From the NCBI GenBank assembly GCA_021372785.1, contig JAJFTT010000006.1, positions 1 through 57,729 on the forward strand: a DNA stretch of 57,729 nt, in the 5' to 3' direction. Source of the stretch: Negativicutes bacterium (GTDB lineage Bacteria > Bacillota > JAAYKD01). Below are positions 1-9,269 of the stretch, one piece after another. The notes under the pieces were generated by a model. That model was not told the origin of the DNA and did no database searches. It was given only the letters and a program-made list of their open reading frames with translations. The number at the start of each line of letters is the position of its first letter. Within the stretch, counting starts at the first letter, position 1. The position numbers and the translations under genes were made by a program.

Positions 1-716
1 TTCTGAATGACCTTGATCTGTTCGCGCAGAAAATACTCGCGCTGGCTCTTAGCCATCACGGTTTGCGTCTGTGCCTGGATATAACTCTCCAGTTCGTAGC
101 GCTGGATCACTCGCTCGATAAAAACACTCAAATCCAGGAGACGCTGCTCCACCGACAGATCAGCCAGCATAATCTGCTTTTCCTGAAAGGAAAACGGCAG
201 ATGGGTAGCCAAAAAATCCGCGAACAAACCGGGCGTTTGCATCATACCGGCTTCTCTCAGTAGGCTGGCCGGATATTTTTGGTTCAGCCGTATCAATTGC
301 CGCAGTCGTTCCGTGATCCGCTCCACCAATAAAGTTGACTTTTCATCCATAATATCCAGCTCCGTCTGCTCGGTTGCCTGAGCGCGCAGCACATCTTCTC
401 CGTTTGGCAGATAGGTATGCACCAAACCACGCTGCTGACCTTCCAAAATAACCTGCTTTTGACCGCTGGGCAGGCGGATGATTTGCTTTACGCGGCAGAT
501 CGTACCAACCAAAGCCAGTTTATCGGCGTCCACCTGGGCGGCGGTATCATCCGCTTCTTTGCGATAACCCACAATCAGCACCTGTTCACCCCGCGCCATG
601 GCGTCTTCCACATCGCGTTCCACTTTACCTTGCATAAAATCCAGCCGCAGCATGGTATGCGGGAAAACAACAACCTCTTCCAAAGGCAAGACGACATAAC
701 TCTTTGCTTCTGACAA
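1..716 (-). CDS. lon: ATP-dependent protease LonA, N-terminal part (cut by window edge)
   Basis: Reading leftwards from a TTG start at 714-716, the frame stays open to the window edge (about 238 residues). It gives the Lon N-terminal substrate-binding domain: an opening with VVVFPHTMLR, then GTICRVKQI, and near the edge the helix preceding the ATPase domain (KSQREYFLREQIKVIQ). LonA is a cytoplasmic AAA+ serine protease that degrades misfolded and regulatory proteins; the ATPase and Ser-Lys protease domains lie outside the window. A GAGGGG ribosome site sits upstream of the TTG and no in-frame ATG occurs nearby. It follows the rex/phosphatase unit on the same strand and is separated from it by a terminator, so it probably has its own promoter. 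Identity is confident because the domain order and neighbours (clpX, tig) fit. Confidence 0.9.
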   Translation of the reverse strand, partial: MSEAKSYVVLPLEEVVVFPHTMLRLDFMQGKVERDVEDAMARGEQVLIVGYRKEADDTAAQVDADKLALVGTICRVKQIIRLPSGQKQVILEGQQRGLVHTYLPNGEDVLRAQATEQTELDIMDEKSTLLVERITERLRQLIRLNQKYPASLLREAGMMQTPGLFADFLATHLPFSFQEKQIMLADLSVEQRLLDLSVFIERVIQRYELESYIQAQTQTVMAKSQREYFLREQIKVIQ

Positions 717-841
717 GTAAACAGCCCCTCTTTTTATACAATCTGGTTCTCAGATTATGATTCATCCTTAAAATAATTCGCCAAACCTGCCGCAGAATCC
801 TGCCTGCCGCTCACTCGCCCTCAATGCGGCGCCGGAAAGAT

Positions 842-891
842 AAAAAACGGCTTCTTTCGCAATGGCTTGACCGGCGTAAGAAACCGTTTTA
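842..891 (-). terminator. Rho-independent terminator after the rex/phosphatase unit
   Basis: Reading leftwards, AAAACGGTTTCTTACGC pairs with GCGAAAGAAGCCGTTTT, then a run of T's follows. It lies just past the stop of the decayed phosphatase and before lon, so it closes the rex transcript. Confidence 0.7.
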
Positions 892-903
892 TCGGTTCGT
901 CTG

Positions 904-1502
904 CTAATTCTCTTCGATCACTAATTTGCCCATCTGCTCCAATTTCTCGAGAGACGCCTCAACCATCCGGACTTTACGCTTCGGCTCCCGCGTCACGAAA
1001 TTGGCGGTGGTGGAACCGCTAAGGATGTGCAACCCCTCCTGTGCCATGAATTTACCAGCAAACTCCTGATCACTTCTCTTTTGCTCCGGCGGACCGGGCA
1101 GAATCGTTAAACTGAGCGCTTTTCTGCGGTGAATCAGCAGAATCGAGGTATCGTCAGCTGCATAACCGCCGGAGATTTTTTGGTTAATGCAAGGATTTTG
1201 TCCAGCTTTTGCTGCCGGTGCGCATACTCCGTCAGAGCATGCTGCAAATAATCCGCAATTCCACTGGCTCCGATGCCGAAAACATATTTGGCGCCCATGC
1301 CGGCTTGCGTTACGCCGTCAGAACAAAGAAACAAACTTTCATTTTCCCGCAGAATACCGAAACTTTCCCAGATGATCTCAAAACCTGCCGTGTAGCAACG
1401 CGGCTTCATCACCTGCGCTGTCCCTTCACTGATCAGAATCGACCTGGGTGATTCGTGATCCTCTGTTTTCTTATTAATTGCTGTCAGGAAGATGTTCGGC
1501 AA
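904..1502 (-). pseudogene. SpoIIE/PP2C-family phosphatase fragment, frameshifted and 5'-truncated
   Basis: From 1502 leftwards the frame reads the C-terminal half of a PP2C/SpoIIE phosphatase, with the motif LFLCSDGVTQAGMG. It stops at 1134 in the direct frame. A -1 shift at the six-A run near 1170 restores the family ending ISGGYAADDTSILLIH and continues to a TAG at 904-906. The N-terminal half of the domain, with its first metal-binding Asp residues, is missing: an in-frame TGA lies just upstream of the TTG at 1502, and the start overlaps the end of rex. The simplest reading is a decayed remnant. A single sequencing error at the A run would repair the frameshift but not the missing N-terminus. 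SpoIIE-type phosphatases are found near Rex in other anaerobic Bacillota (from memory, not checked). Confidence 0.7.
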
Positions 1503-2127
1503 GGAATTGAGAAATCATCGCCAGAGATGCTGACATATTCTCGCTTTTGATAAAAATCCCATCGGGGACCTTGAGATTGACCGGAGCAAAATTCCAGATG
1601 GCAATGATGCCGCCCGCCAGCATCAGGTCACACACCGATTGCGCCTGATCGGCCGGTACTGTAATAATTCCAATATGAATCTTTCTGCTCTGACACAGAT
1701 TGATGAATTTTCCCATTGGCAGGATCAATTTGCCTTCGATTGTCATATGATGCAAATTGGGGTTGCTGTCAAAACCCGCAACGATATTCAAGCCATAAGT
1801 TTGAAAACCGGGATAGGTAAGCAGAGCCTGACCTAATTTTCCAACACCAACCAGCACGGCTTCATCTTTACTGTCATATCCCAGACGGGATTCAATCCCC
1901 TTGGTCAATTCATTGATATTAAAACCGGTCCGGGGTTTGCCGCCGGTCATACTGACAGCAGCCAAATCTTTTCTGACTTGAACTTCATTCAATTTCAAGC
2001 TGTTGGCAATCATCGTGGCGGAAATGCTGGTGACTTCTTTATGATTGATTGTCTGCAAATAGTGCAAATAATCCGGCAGGCGCTTGAGTGTTTGCATTGA
2101 GATCGGCTTTCGATTTTTCATTGTCAC
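1474..2127 (-). CDS. rex: Redox-sensing transcriptional repressor Rex
   Basis: 217 residues, normal for the family. An N-terminal winged helix (about residues 1-80, with the recognition-helix stretch NEVQVRKDLAAVS) is followed by a Rossmann NAD(H)-binding domain containing AVLVGVGKLGQALL and the acidic FDSNP strand end. Rex binds operators when NADH/NAD+ is low and releases fermentation and hydrogenase genes as NADH rises. The chosen start is GTG at 2127, because AAGGAGGA lies 8 nt upstream; the ATG at 2121 is too far from it. The gene sits between clpX and lon, and its 3' end overlaps the phosphatase fragment by 29 nt. A palindrome over the promoter hints at autoregulation. Confidence 0.95.
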   Translation of the reverse strand: MTMKNRKPISMQTLKRLPDYLHYLQTINHKEVTSISATMIANSLKLNEVQVRKDLAAVSMTGGKPRTGFNINELTKGIESRLGYDSKDEAVLVGVGKLGQALLTYPGFQTYGLNIVAGFDSNPNLHHMTIEGKLILPMGKFINLCQSRKIHIGIITVPADQAQSVCDLMLAGGIIAIWNFAPVNLKVPDGIFIKSENMSASLAMISQFLAEHLPDSN

Positions 2128-2155
2128 AAAAAGAGTCCTCCTTGTGCAGCTTATT

Positions 2156-2192
2156 TCGATAACATTATATCGATTACCGGTGTTCCCGTCAA
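2156..2192 (-). promoter_or_regulatory. rex promoter with palindromic operator candidate
   Basis: On the minus strand TTGACG (2187-2192) and TATAAT (2164-2169) are separated by 17 bp. The inverted repeat TCGATA-N6-TATCGA at 2156-2173 covers the -10 box. It is not a clear match to the Rex consensus (TTGTTAA-N4/6-TTAACAA), so the binder is uncertain. Confidence 0.65.
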
Positions 2193-2245
2193 GAGCAGCG
2201 CTCCTGCATTTTCACCTGATCTCATTGCGCGTTGATTCGGCATTG

Positions 2246-2290
2246 CTGAAAAACAGACTGATCATTCTGCTGTGAAATGATCAGTCTGTT
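2246..2290 (-). terminator. clpX terminator
   Basis: A perfect 15-bp inverted repeat (2252-2266 with 2276-2290, 9-nt loop) is followed on the minus strand by five T's. It lies 43 bp past the clpX stop. Confidence 0.85.
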
Positions 2291-2332
2291 GCCCGAGGGT
2301 TCCATCCCTTGCCGGCGTGCAGGTGATGGTTT

Positions 2333-3661
2333 TTATGCTTCGTTTTGCTCGCCGCCGACCACCTTTTCTCCGTCGGCAAGATAATTGTCATGCGATAACA
2401 GCAGGACCGGTGTTTTTTCTTTGCGCATAACCGCATCATCAATAATCACTTTGCGGACATCCCGGCGGGAAGGTATTTCATACATCGTCTGCATCAAGAC
2501 ACCTTCCAGAATGGCACGCAGCCCGCGTGCTCCCGTATTGCGGATGATGGCTTCTTTCGCAACTTCTCTGAGCGCATCGGCCGTAAATTCCAATTCGACA
2601 GCATCAAGAGCGAACAGCTGCTGATATTGTTTCACCAAAGCGTTCTTCGGTTCGGTCAGAATGCGCACCAGTGTATCTTCGTTCAGCGCATCCAACGTTG
2701 CGATGACAGGAATACGACCGACCAGTTCCGGAATCAGTCCATAACGAATTAAATCAGCCGGAATGACCTGATGGATCAACTCGTTCATGGTCATTTCCTT
2801 TGCAGCCCGCACTTCTGCACCAAAACCGATCGTCTTTTTGCCGACTCTCGTCTCGATCAATTTGTCCAGACCATCAAACGCACCACCCACAATGAAGAGA
2901 ATATTGGTGGTATCCAGTTGGATAAATTCCTGGTGCGGCAATTTGCGGCCGCCCTGAGGAGGCACATTGGCTACGGTGCCTTCCAGAATTTTCAATAACG
3001 CCTGCTGCACGCCTTCGCCGGAAACATCCCGGGTGATGCTGCGGTTCTCGCTGCGGCGGCTGATTTTATCAATTTCATCGATATAGACGATCCCCTGTTC
3101 CGCCCGTTCGATATTATAATCGGCAGCCTGAATCAGACGGAGCAAGATATTTTCCACGTCTTCACCGACATAACCTGCTTCGGTTAAAGTGGTAGCATCG
3201 GAGATGGCAAACGGCACATTGAGGATCTTCGCCAAGGTCTGAGCCAGATAGGTTTTACCCACGCCGGTCGGACCCAGCAGCAGAACATTGCTCTTGGCTA
3301 ATTCCACCTCTTCATTTTTTTGTTTGCTTTTTGATTTTGTTCCCTGGATGCTGCTCTTTTGACGGATTCGTTTATAATGATTGTAGACTGCAACAGACAG
3401 CGACTTTTTCGCTTCTTCCTGACCGATGACATATTGATCCAGTGCCTGCTTAATTTCCAGAGGTTTCATCAATTCCTCCAGCGCAAACGCTTCTTTGGGA
3501 TCATTTTTCAGTTCGTCTTCTAAAATCTCGTTACATAAATCAATACACTCGTTGCAAATAAAAACTCCGTTGCCGGCAACTAATTTACGCACTTGATCCT
3601 GCGGCTTACCGCAGAAGGAACAAAAAAATTGTTTCTTATCGTCCCGAAATCCTTTCGCCAT
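2333..3661 (-). CDS. clpX: ATP-dependent Clp protease ATP-binding subunit ClpX
   Basis: 442 residues. The N-terminal zinc-binding domain has Cys14, Cys17, Cys36 and Cys39. The AAA+ module has Walker A GPTGVGKT (130-137), Walker B with YIDEIDKI, a GYVGEDVE pore-region segment and an Arg-finger region ([17 protein letters not shown]). The small C-terminal subdomain includes GARGLRAI. ClpX unfolds tagged substrates and feeds them to the ClpP barrel. The ATG at 3661 is preceded by GAGGAGAAAG. It lies 41 bp after tig, on the same strand. The usual clpP between tig and clpX is absent here, so its partner must be encoded elsewhere. Confidence 0.97.
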   Translation of the reverse strand: MAKGFRDDKKQFFCSFCGKPQDQVRKLVAGNGVFICNECIDLCNEILEDELKNDPKEAFALEELMKPLEIKQALDQYVIGQEEAKKSLSVAVYNHYKRIRQKSSIQGTKSKSKQKNEEVELAKSNVLLLGPTGVGKTYLAQTLAKILNVPFAISDATTLTEAGYVGEDVENILLRLIQAADYNIERAEQGIVYIDEIDKISRRSENRSITRDVSGEGVQQALLKILEGTVANVPPQGGRKLPHQEFIQLDTTNILFIVGGAFDGLDKLIETRVGKKTIGFGAEVRAAKEMTMNELIHQVIPADLIRYGLIPELVGRIPVIATLDALNEDTLVRILTEPKNALVKQYQQLFALDAVELEFTADALREVAKEAIIRNTGARGLRAILEGVLMQTMYEIPSRRDVRKVIIDDAVMRKEKTPVLLLSHDNYLADGEKVVGGEQNEA

Positions 3662-3702
3662 CTTTCTCCTCGCTTAATCCAATCAAACCTGAAACGCAAT
3701 GA

Positions 3703-4986
3703 TTATTCCACTGCCGCTTCGGTTAAGAATTCTATTGTTTTTTTATAAGCCACTTCGGCAGCGATTTCCGGATACATTCCTTGATCATTGACGATTTTCT
3801 GGAATGCATCCACTTCCATTTGGTAGGTTTTGGCCATTTCAGCCACTTGTTTTGCGATTTCTTCTTCTGTTGCCACAATGCTTTCCACTTTCGTGATCTG
3901 ATCAATGACCAGAGTCTGTCGCACCGCTTTTTCTGCCTGCGGTTTGAAATCTTCTTTCATATTTTCCGCTGTTTTACCGAGAATCTTTTGGTAATCAGCT
4001 AATTTCAGACCCTGACGCATCAGAGAATTCTCAAAGTTACGCATCATCTGCTCTGTTTGACGACTGATCAGAATTTCCGGAATTTCCACCTGCGCATTCG
4101 CCACTACTTTGGCCAGCACAGCATTCCGCTTGGCTTCTTTGTCCTGTAAGACTGCCGTTTCTTTCAGTGTATTTTCCAGCTGAACTTTCAATTCCGCCAG
4201 CGTCTCCACATCGGAGACATCCTTGGCAAAATCATCGTCCAGGGGCAAAATTTCTTTGCGATGGATTTCAGTGATTTTGCAGAGGAAAACCGCGTCTTTG
4301 CCGGCCAATTCGGCAGCATGATAGCTCTCCGGGAAAGTGACCTGAACCGTAACCTCTTCGTCGATATTTTTACCAATCAATTGATCTTCAAAACCGGGAA
4401 TAAAAGAATTGCTGCCCAATTCCAAATCATAATTCTCCGCTTTGCCGCCTTCAAACGCCACACCGTCCACAGAACCGTCGAAGTTCAATTTAATAAAGTC
4501 ACCCGGTTGCGCGGCGCTTTCCACGGGAACCAGGCGCGCATGTTCATCCTGCAAACGCTTCAGTTCGGCTTCCACCGCAGCTTCGCTGACTTCGCTGTGT
4601 TTTACTTCTACTTTAATCCCTTTGTATTCGCCCAAGACAACTTCCGGATTTACGGTAACCACGAATTTGATTTCCGCCGGCTGTCCTTTGGCGAAGCTGA
4701 GCACATCCACTTCCGGACGGTCGATCGGATCCAGATTGGTTTCTTTCAGCACAAACTCGTAAGCTTCCGGCAATAAGGCATCCACCGCTTCATCATAGAG
4801 CATTTCGACGCCGTAGCGGGCCTCCAGCATGGGGCGCGGAAACTTTCCTTTGCGAAAACCGGGAACATTGATTTGTCTGACCACTTTTCTATAGCTTTTC
4901 TCCAAACCCTGTTCCACTTCCTCCGGGCTCAGTTCTACGTTGAGCGTAACATAATAACGCTCCTGACTTTGAGATTTCAGTTTCAT
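3703..4986 (-). CDS. tig: Trigger factor, ribosome-associated chaperone
   Basis: 427 residues from the ATG at 4986, chosen because AAAGGAGG lies 8-9 nt upstream; the longer frame to 5037 has no ribosome site. The N-terminal ribosome-binding domain carries the signature VPGFRKGKFPR. An FKBP-like peptidyl-prolyl isomerase domain follows (roughly 150-245, beginning around AAQPGDFIKLNFDG), then the helical C-terminal chaperone domain. It binds at the ribosome exit tunnel and shields nascent chains. It is the first gene of a tig-clpX unit. Confidence 0.96.
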   Translation of the reverse strand: MKLKSQSQERYYVTLNVELSPEEVEQGLEKSYRKVVRQINVPGFRKGKFPRPMLEARYGVEMLYDEAVDALLPEAYEFVLKETNLDPIDRPEVDVLSFAKGQPAEIKFVVTVNPEVVLGEYKGIKVEVKHSEVSEAAVEAELKRLQDEHARLVPVESAAQPGDFIKLNFDGSVDGVAFEGGKAENYDLELGSNSFIPGFEDQLIGKNIDEEVTVQVTFPESYHAAELAGKDAVFLCKITEIHRKEILPLDDDFAKDVSDVETLAELKVQLENTLKETAVLQDKEAKRNAVLAKVVANAQVEIPEILISRQTEQMMRNFENSLMRQGLKLADYQKILGKTAENMKEDFKPQAEKAVRQTLVIDQITKVESIVATEEEIAKQVAEMAKTYQMEVDAFQKIVNDQGMYPEIAAEVAYKKTIEFLTEAAVE

Positions 4987-5080
4987 AATATCATATCCTC
5001 CTTTTATTACCGGTCGCGCTGCGCGTCCTTGCTTCATTCCCTCCCTTACCTGGAATCAGGGGAGAGATTCATATACAAAT

Positions 5081-5156
5081 TGGAGCGGAAAACGGGACTC
5101 GGACCCGCAACCTCCACCTTGGCAAGGTGGCGCTCTACCAATTGAGCTATTTCCGC
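5081..5156 (-). tRNA. tRNA-Gly (anticodon GCC)
   Basis: Minus-strand cloverleaf of 76 nt. Acceptor GCGGAAA pairs with TTTCCGC, discriminator T, and CCA is encoded. The anticodon stem CCACC/GGTGG encloses the loop TTGCCAA (GCC, glycine). D and T arms (GGTTGCGGGTCCGAGTCCCG region) are regular. Confidence 0.95.
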
Positions 5157-5168
5157 ACTACGCTTAAC

Positions 5169-5196
5169 ATTATATCAAACAAAGCGGAAAATGCAA
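5169..5196 (-). promoter_or_regulatory. Promoter of tRNA-Gly
   Basis: TTGCAT (5191-5196) and TATAAT (5169-5174) on the minus strand are spaced by 16 bp. The -10 box ends 12 bp before the tRNA 5' end. Confidence 0.65.
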
Positions 5197-5294
5197 GGCG
5201 GTTCCGACGTTATTTTCTACTGAAAAGATGCAGAATATTGTGCTTTTTGCTGATGAAGATCAACAGGGAATCCCTGGCTGTGCCGGGCTTTCTG

Positions 5295-7268
5295 TTAAAG
5301 CGAGGCACGCAATTCCATCATAGCATCGCGGATTCTGGCTGCTTCTTCAAAATCCAGCGCTTTGGCGGCGGCTTTCATATCTTTTTCCAAACGCCCAATC
5401 AAATCCTGCAGCTCACGTTTGTCCATCTTGGCCACTTTCTCTTTGCTGAGATGCTCATAGGAATCCCCTCTGGCAATGGAATCGATCACGCTGTGCACGT
5501 CTTTGCGAATCGTGGTCGGCGTAATATGATGTTCCAAATTGAAAGCGGTTTGGATTTTGCGGCGGCGGTTGGTCTCATCGATGGCAATTTGCATCGAATC
5601 TGTGATGCGATCAGCATATAAAATGACCTTGCCGTTTGAATTTCTGGCCGCCCGGCCGATGGTTTGAATCAGCGAGCGCGCGCTTCTTAAAAAACCTTCC
5701 TTATCCGCATCGAGAATGGCGACCAAAGAAACTTCCGGCAGATCGAGACCTTCCCGCAGCAAATTGATGCCTACCAGCACATCGAAACTGCCCAGGCGCA
5801 GGTCGCGGATAATTTCCATGCGTTCCAAAGAATCGATTTCATGATGCATATAGCGGACTTTCACACCCAGTTGGTTCAGATATTCGGTTAAATCTTCCGC
5901 CATTTTTTTGGTCAGCGTTGTGATCAAAACGCGTTCCTGCCTGGCGGCACGCAGTTTGATTTCCGCCAATAAATCATCGATCTGACCCTTGATCGGTCTT
6001 AAATCCAATTCCGGATCGAGCAGACCGGTTGGCCGGATGATCATCTCCACGGTCTGACTGCTGTGAGCGGCTTCATATTCACTCGGCGTCGCCGATACGA
6101 AAATGACCTGATTGATATGAGCTTCAAATTCGGCGAAGGTCAGCGGCCGATTGTCAAAGGCAGACGGCAGGCGAAAACCGTACTGCACCAGCTTTTCTTT
6201 GCGGGCGCGGTCGCCGCCGTGCATGCCGCGAACCTGCGGAATCGTGACATGCGATTCATCCACCATCATTAAAAAATCATCCGGAAAATAATCCAGCAGA
6301 ACATCCGGCGCTGTGCCGGGCATGCGACCGGAAAGCGGCCGCGAATAATTCTCAATGCCGCTGCAAAAACCCATCTCCATCATCATTTCCAGATCATACT
6401 CGGTGCGCTGTTGAATGCGCTGCGCCTCAATCAATAAGTCATTCTCTTGAAACCAGGCCACCCGCTCTTCCATCTCCTGTTCAATCTCCACAATCGCACG
6501 CTTCACATTCTCTTCCGAAGTGACATAATGACTGGCGGGGTAAATATCAACGGCATTCGGCGTTTCCAGAATTTCCCCCGTCAATACATTAACACAGGAA
6601 ATCCGATCCACCTCATCGCCGAACAATTCAATCCGATAAGCCAGCTCGTTGGTATTGGCCGGGATGACTTCCACCGTATCGCCCCGCACCCGAAAGCGGC
6701 CGCGCTGGAAATCAATTTCATTGCGCTGATACTGAATCGCCACCAGGCGGCGTAAAATATCTTCCCTGCGAATTTGCTGACCCAGTTCCAAATGCAAATG
6801 CAAATTCATATATTCCATGGGGGAACCCAAACCATAAATACAGGAAACCGAGGCGACGATGATCACATCCCGGCGGGTCAGCAAGGCAATGGTCGCCGCA
6901 TGACGCAGTTTATCAATTTCATCATTGATCGAGCTGTCTTTCTCAATATAAGTGTCAGTCTGAGGAATGTAGGCTTCCGGCTGGTAATAATCATAATAAC
7001 TGACAAAATACTCAACGGCATTCTCCGGAAAATACTCTTTGAACTCGCTGCACAACTGAGCTGCCAGAATCTTATTATGAGCAAGCACCAAGGTAGGCCG
7101 CTGGGTTTGCGCAATGACGTTTGCCATTGCAAAGGTTTTGCCGGAACCGGTGACGCCCAGCAAAGTCTGACCCCAATAGCCCGCGTTGATGCCGGCTACC
7201 AATTGCTCAATGGCTTTCGGCTGATCTCCTTGCGGCTGATAGGGAGCGTGCAATTGAAATAGTCCCAT
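5295..7268 (-). CDS. uvrB: UvrABC system protein B
   Basis: 657 residues from the ATG at 7268, where the UvrB beginning [20 protein letters not shown] appears and GGGAGGAG lies upstream. Walker A GVTGSGKT is near residue 40. The damage-probing beta-hairpin segment is [19 protein letters not shown]. Helicase motifs follow, including [17 protein letters not shown] and QTIGRAARN. The C-terminal UVR domain ([15 protein letters not shown]) contacts UvrC. UvrB verifies lesions delivered by UvrA and recruits the UvrC nuclease in nucleotide excision repair. No uvrA or uvrC is adjacent in the window. The upstream S41 peptidase gene is on the same strand 46 bp away. Confidence 0.97.
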   Translation of the reverse strand: MGLFQLHAPYQPQGDQPKAIEQLVAGINAGYWGQTLLGVTGSGKTFAMANVIAQTQRPTLVLAHNKILAAQLCSEFKEYFPENAVEYFVSYYDYYQPEAYIPQTDTYIEKDSSINDEIDKLRHAATIALLTRRDVIIVASVSCIYGLGSPMEYMNLHLHLELGQQIRREDILRRLVAIQYQRNEIDFQRGRFRVRGDTVEVIPANTNELAYRIELFGDEVDRISCVNVLTGEILETPNAVDIYPASHYVTSEENVKRAIVEIEQEMEERVAWFQENDLLIEAQRIQQRTEYDLEMMMEMGFCSGIENYSRPLSGRMPGTAPDVLLDYFPDDFLMMVDESHVTIPQVRGMHGGDRARKEKLVQYGFRLPSAFDNRPLTFAEFEAHINQVIFVSATPSEYEAAHSSQTVEMIIRPTGLLDPELDLRPIKGQIDDLLAEIKLRAARQERVLITTLTKKMAEDLTEYLNQLGVKVRYMHHEIDSLERMEIIRDLRLGSFDVLVGINLLREGLDLPEVSLVAILDADKEGFLRSARSLIQTIGRAARNSNGKVILYADRITDSMQIAIDETNRRRKIQTAFNLEHHITPTTIRKDVHSVIDSIARGDSYEHLSKEKVAKMDKRELQDLIGRLEKDMKAAAKALDFEEAARIRDAMMELRASL

Positions 7269-7314
7269 CTTTGTCTGTTCTCCTCCCAGAAAATCACATT
7301 CACCCGTTGCTGTC

Positions 7315-9201
7315 CTAGTCTGCCGCCAGCAAACCTTGTAGGACTTCCCTTGCTTTCTCGTACTGCGGATCACCGCCGCCGTCCAACAAAACATAACAAT
7401 CGGCGTTTAAATTCTGCACTGTTGCCAAATCCAGTTGACCGGTTGCCTGCAACCCCTTGCTCGTTTGGTAGGCAGCCACCGCGTTTTGGGTTGCCTCAGC
7501 ATATTCCGTTTCTGCCGCCACCGGGAAGCCCAGCGCGTTCAGTTTATATTGCAGTAAAGAGAGATCGGATGGTTTCAATTTTGCCACATCAATCGTGCCA
7601 AGCGGGAACCAGGCATCCACCACGATGAAATCGGGAGTCAAGCCGACATCGGCGACCTGACGACCATTTCTGGTATACCAGTTGCTGGTGGTAAAAGTAA
7701 TTCCGGAACCGTTCGATAAATTGACGGAACTCTGTCCCACCCCTTTACCATAACTCTGCACACCGACCAGCGGTACGCCGCTGTCCTGCAAGGCGCCCGC
7801 CAACACTTCGGAAGCGCTGGCGCTGTATTGGTTGATCAGCACCACCATTGGGAAACCACGCTCTTTCAGCTGGGAAAACTCCTCATCTGTATAACCATTG
7901 GCATAAACAATGGAGAAAATTTTACCCTCCGGCAGCAGACACTGCGCCGATTCCACTACGCCGGTATGCGTACCGCCGCCATTGTTGCGCAGATCGAGAA
8001 TCAACCCGGTCATGCCTTGCGCTTTGAATTCTTCAACCAGGGCGGCTAACTGCTTGCCGGTCTGATCATTAAAGGAAGTCAGTTCGATATCGGCGATTTT
8101 ATCATCGCTCAAACTGCCGGTCACCGTTTTGGTTTCTACGGTCGCTCTGGTGACGGTGACCTGCAAATCCTCCATGCTGCCGGGACGGCGGATGGTCAAA
8201 ACAACATCCGTGTTCACCGGACCGCGCACCAGCGTGACGGCGTCATCGGTGGACCAGCCCACGACATCGACACCATCCACCGCCAGAATCTGATCTCCGG
8301 TTAATAATCCGGCGGCTGCAGCCGGAGAATCCTCATAGGGCTGCACGATGGTAATATAACCGCCGTTTTCAATCACAGACGCTCCGATGCCGGAATAAAA
8401 GCCACTGCTGTCATCCATTTTCATCGAAAAAGTCTCCGGGTCATAATAAGCCGCATATTTATCATCCAGAGCAGCCAGCATGCCTTCGATCGCACCGTCC
8501 ATCAGTTTAGCGGTATCCGGGTTCAGAGTGGAATTTTCGGTTACATACTGATAGGCTTCCATAAACGCCGAGAGATCCGGGTTGGATGAGATCAAATTGG
8601 CCAGATAAGCAGTGTATTTGCTTTCCTCTGTTTCGGTTAAGCTGCCCGATGGGCTGTTCACCATGTTATAACGGCGCCATAATTGCGTGCCGTTAAAGAG
8701 CAGAGCCACAGCGAGCAAAAGACAACCCGCAAAGAAAACCAGATTACCGCGGCCGATCGGCTGTTTCAGCCGAGGCGTCGGTTCCGGCAGCACAGGCAAA
8801 TGCTCCTCTTCGGGCGGCAACAAAATCGCAGGACCCTGCGCCGCGTCCGGCTCCGGCTGCGTCTGAGCGGGCAGTTCCGTTGTTCCCTCTGCCGCCGGCT
8901 CCGGCTGTGTCTGAGCTGGCAGTTCCGTTGTCTCCTCTGCTGCCGGCTCCGGCTGCGTCTGAGCGGGCAGTTCCGTTGTCTCCTCTGCTGCCGGCTCCTG
9001 CGGCGTCTGAGCGGGCAGTTCCGTTGTCTCCTCTGCCGCCGGCTCCGGCTGTGTCTGAGCGGGCAGTTCCGTTGTCTCCTCTGCTGCCGGCTCCTGCGGC
9101 GGTATCTCACTGCCTGGCATACCTTCCGCGTTTGATGCCAGCGGCTTATTGATCCGATCCTGCTCAGCGGGCTCCGGATTTTTCTTTTCCTCGATTTCCA
9201 T
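7315..9201 (-). CDS. S41-family carboxy-terminal processing peptidase with PDZ and peptidoglycan-binding domains
   Basis: 628 residues from the ATG at 9201 (AAAGGAGT 8 nt upstream). Residues about 20-125 are five near-identical 16-residue units rich in Pro, Glu and Thr. One membrane helix follows ([17 protein letters not shown]), then an S41 N-terminal helical region, a PDZ domain ([29 protein letters not shown]), and the peptidase core. The core has the nucleophile region QYSASASEV and the base region [10 protein letters not shown]-terminal peptidoglycan-binding-like domain ([20 protein letters not shown]) ends the protein. With this topology the protease would act outside the cell and the repeats would lie in the cytoplasm. 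CtpA-type enzymes trim wall hydrolases and secreted proteins. It lies next to the ftsEX/M23 unit, which also points to envelope work. Confidence 0.9.
   Translation of the reverse strand: MEIEEKKNPEPAEQDRINKPLASNAEGMPGSEIPPQEPAAEETTELPAQTQPEPAAEETTELPAQTPQEPAAEETTELPAQTQPEPAAEETTELPAQTQPEPAAEGTTELPAQTQPEPDAAQGPAILLPPEEEHLPVLPEPTPRLKQPIGRGNLVFFAGCLLLAVALLFNGTQLWRRYNMVNSPSGSLTETEESKYTAYLANLISSNPDLSAFMEAYQYVTENSTLNPDTAKLMDGAIEGMLAALDDKYAAYYDPETFSMKMDDSSGFYSGIGASVIENGGYITIVQPYEDSPAAAAGLLTGDQILAVDGVDVVGWSTDDAVTLVRGPVNTDVVLTIRRPGSMEDLQVTVTRATVETKTVTGSLSDDKIADIELTSFNDQTGKQLAALVEEFKAQGMTGLILDLRNNGGGTHTGVVESAQCLLPEGKIFSIVYANGYTDEEFSQLKERGFPMVVLINQYSASASEVLAGALQDSGVPLVGVQSYGKGVGQSSVNLSNGSGITFTTSNWYTRNGRQVADVGLTPDFIVVDAWFPLGTIDVAKLKPSDLSLLQYKLNALGFPVAAETEYAEATQNAVAAYQTSKGLQATGQLDLATVQNLNADCYVLLDGGGDPQYEKAREVLQGLLAAD
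8849..9092 (-). repeat. Five tandem 48-bp repeats inside the S41 peptidase gene
   Basis: The string CAGTTCCGTTGT recurs at 8872, 8920, 8968, 9016 and 9064, exactly 48 bp apart. Each unit encodes 16 residues of the type [16 protein letters not shown]. Units differ at only a few bases, so copy number may vary between strains. Confidence 0.95.
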
Positions 9202-9269
9202 ACAATACGACTCCTTTTGTTGCGGGATTCTCACTCTCGAATCCTGCGCATTCTTGCCAAACCATTCAC

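Noticed and set aside
8683-9152. Long open frames on both strands across the 48-bp repeat region
   Set aside because: They are shadows of the tandem repeat, low in complexity (Arg/Leu or Pro/Ala runs) and overlap the well-supported S41 peptidase.
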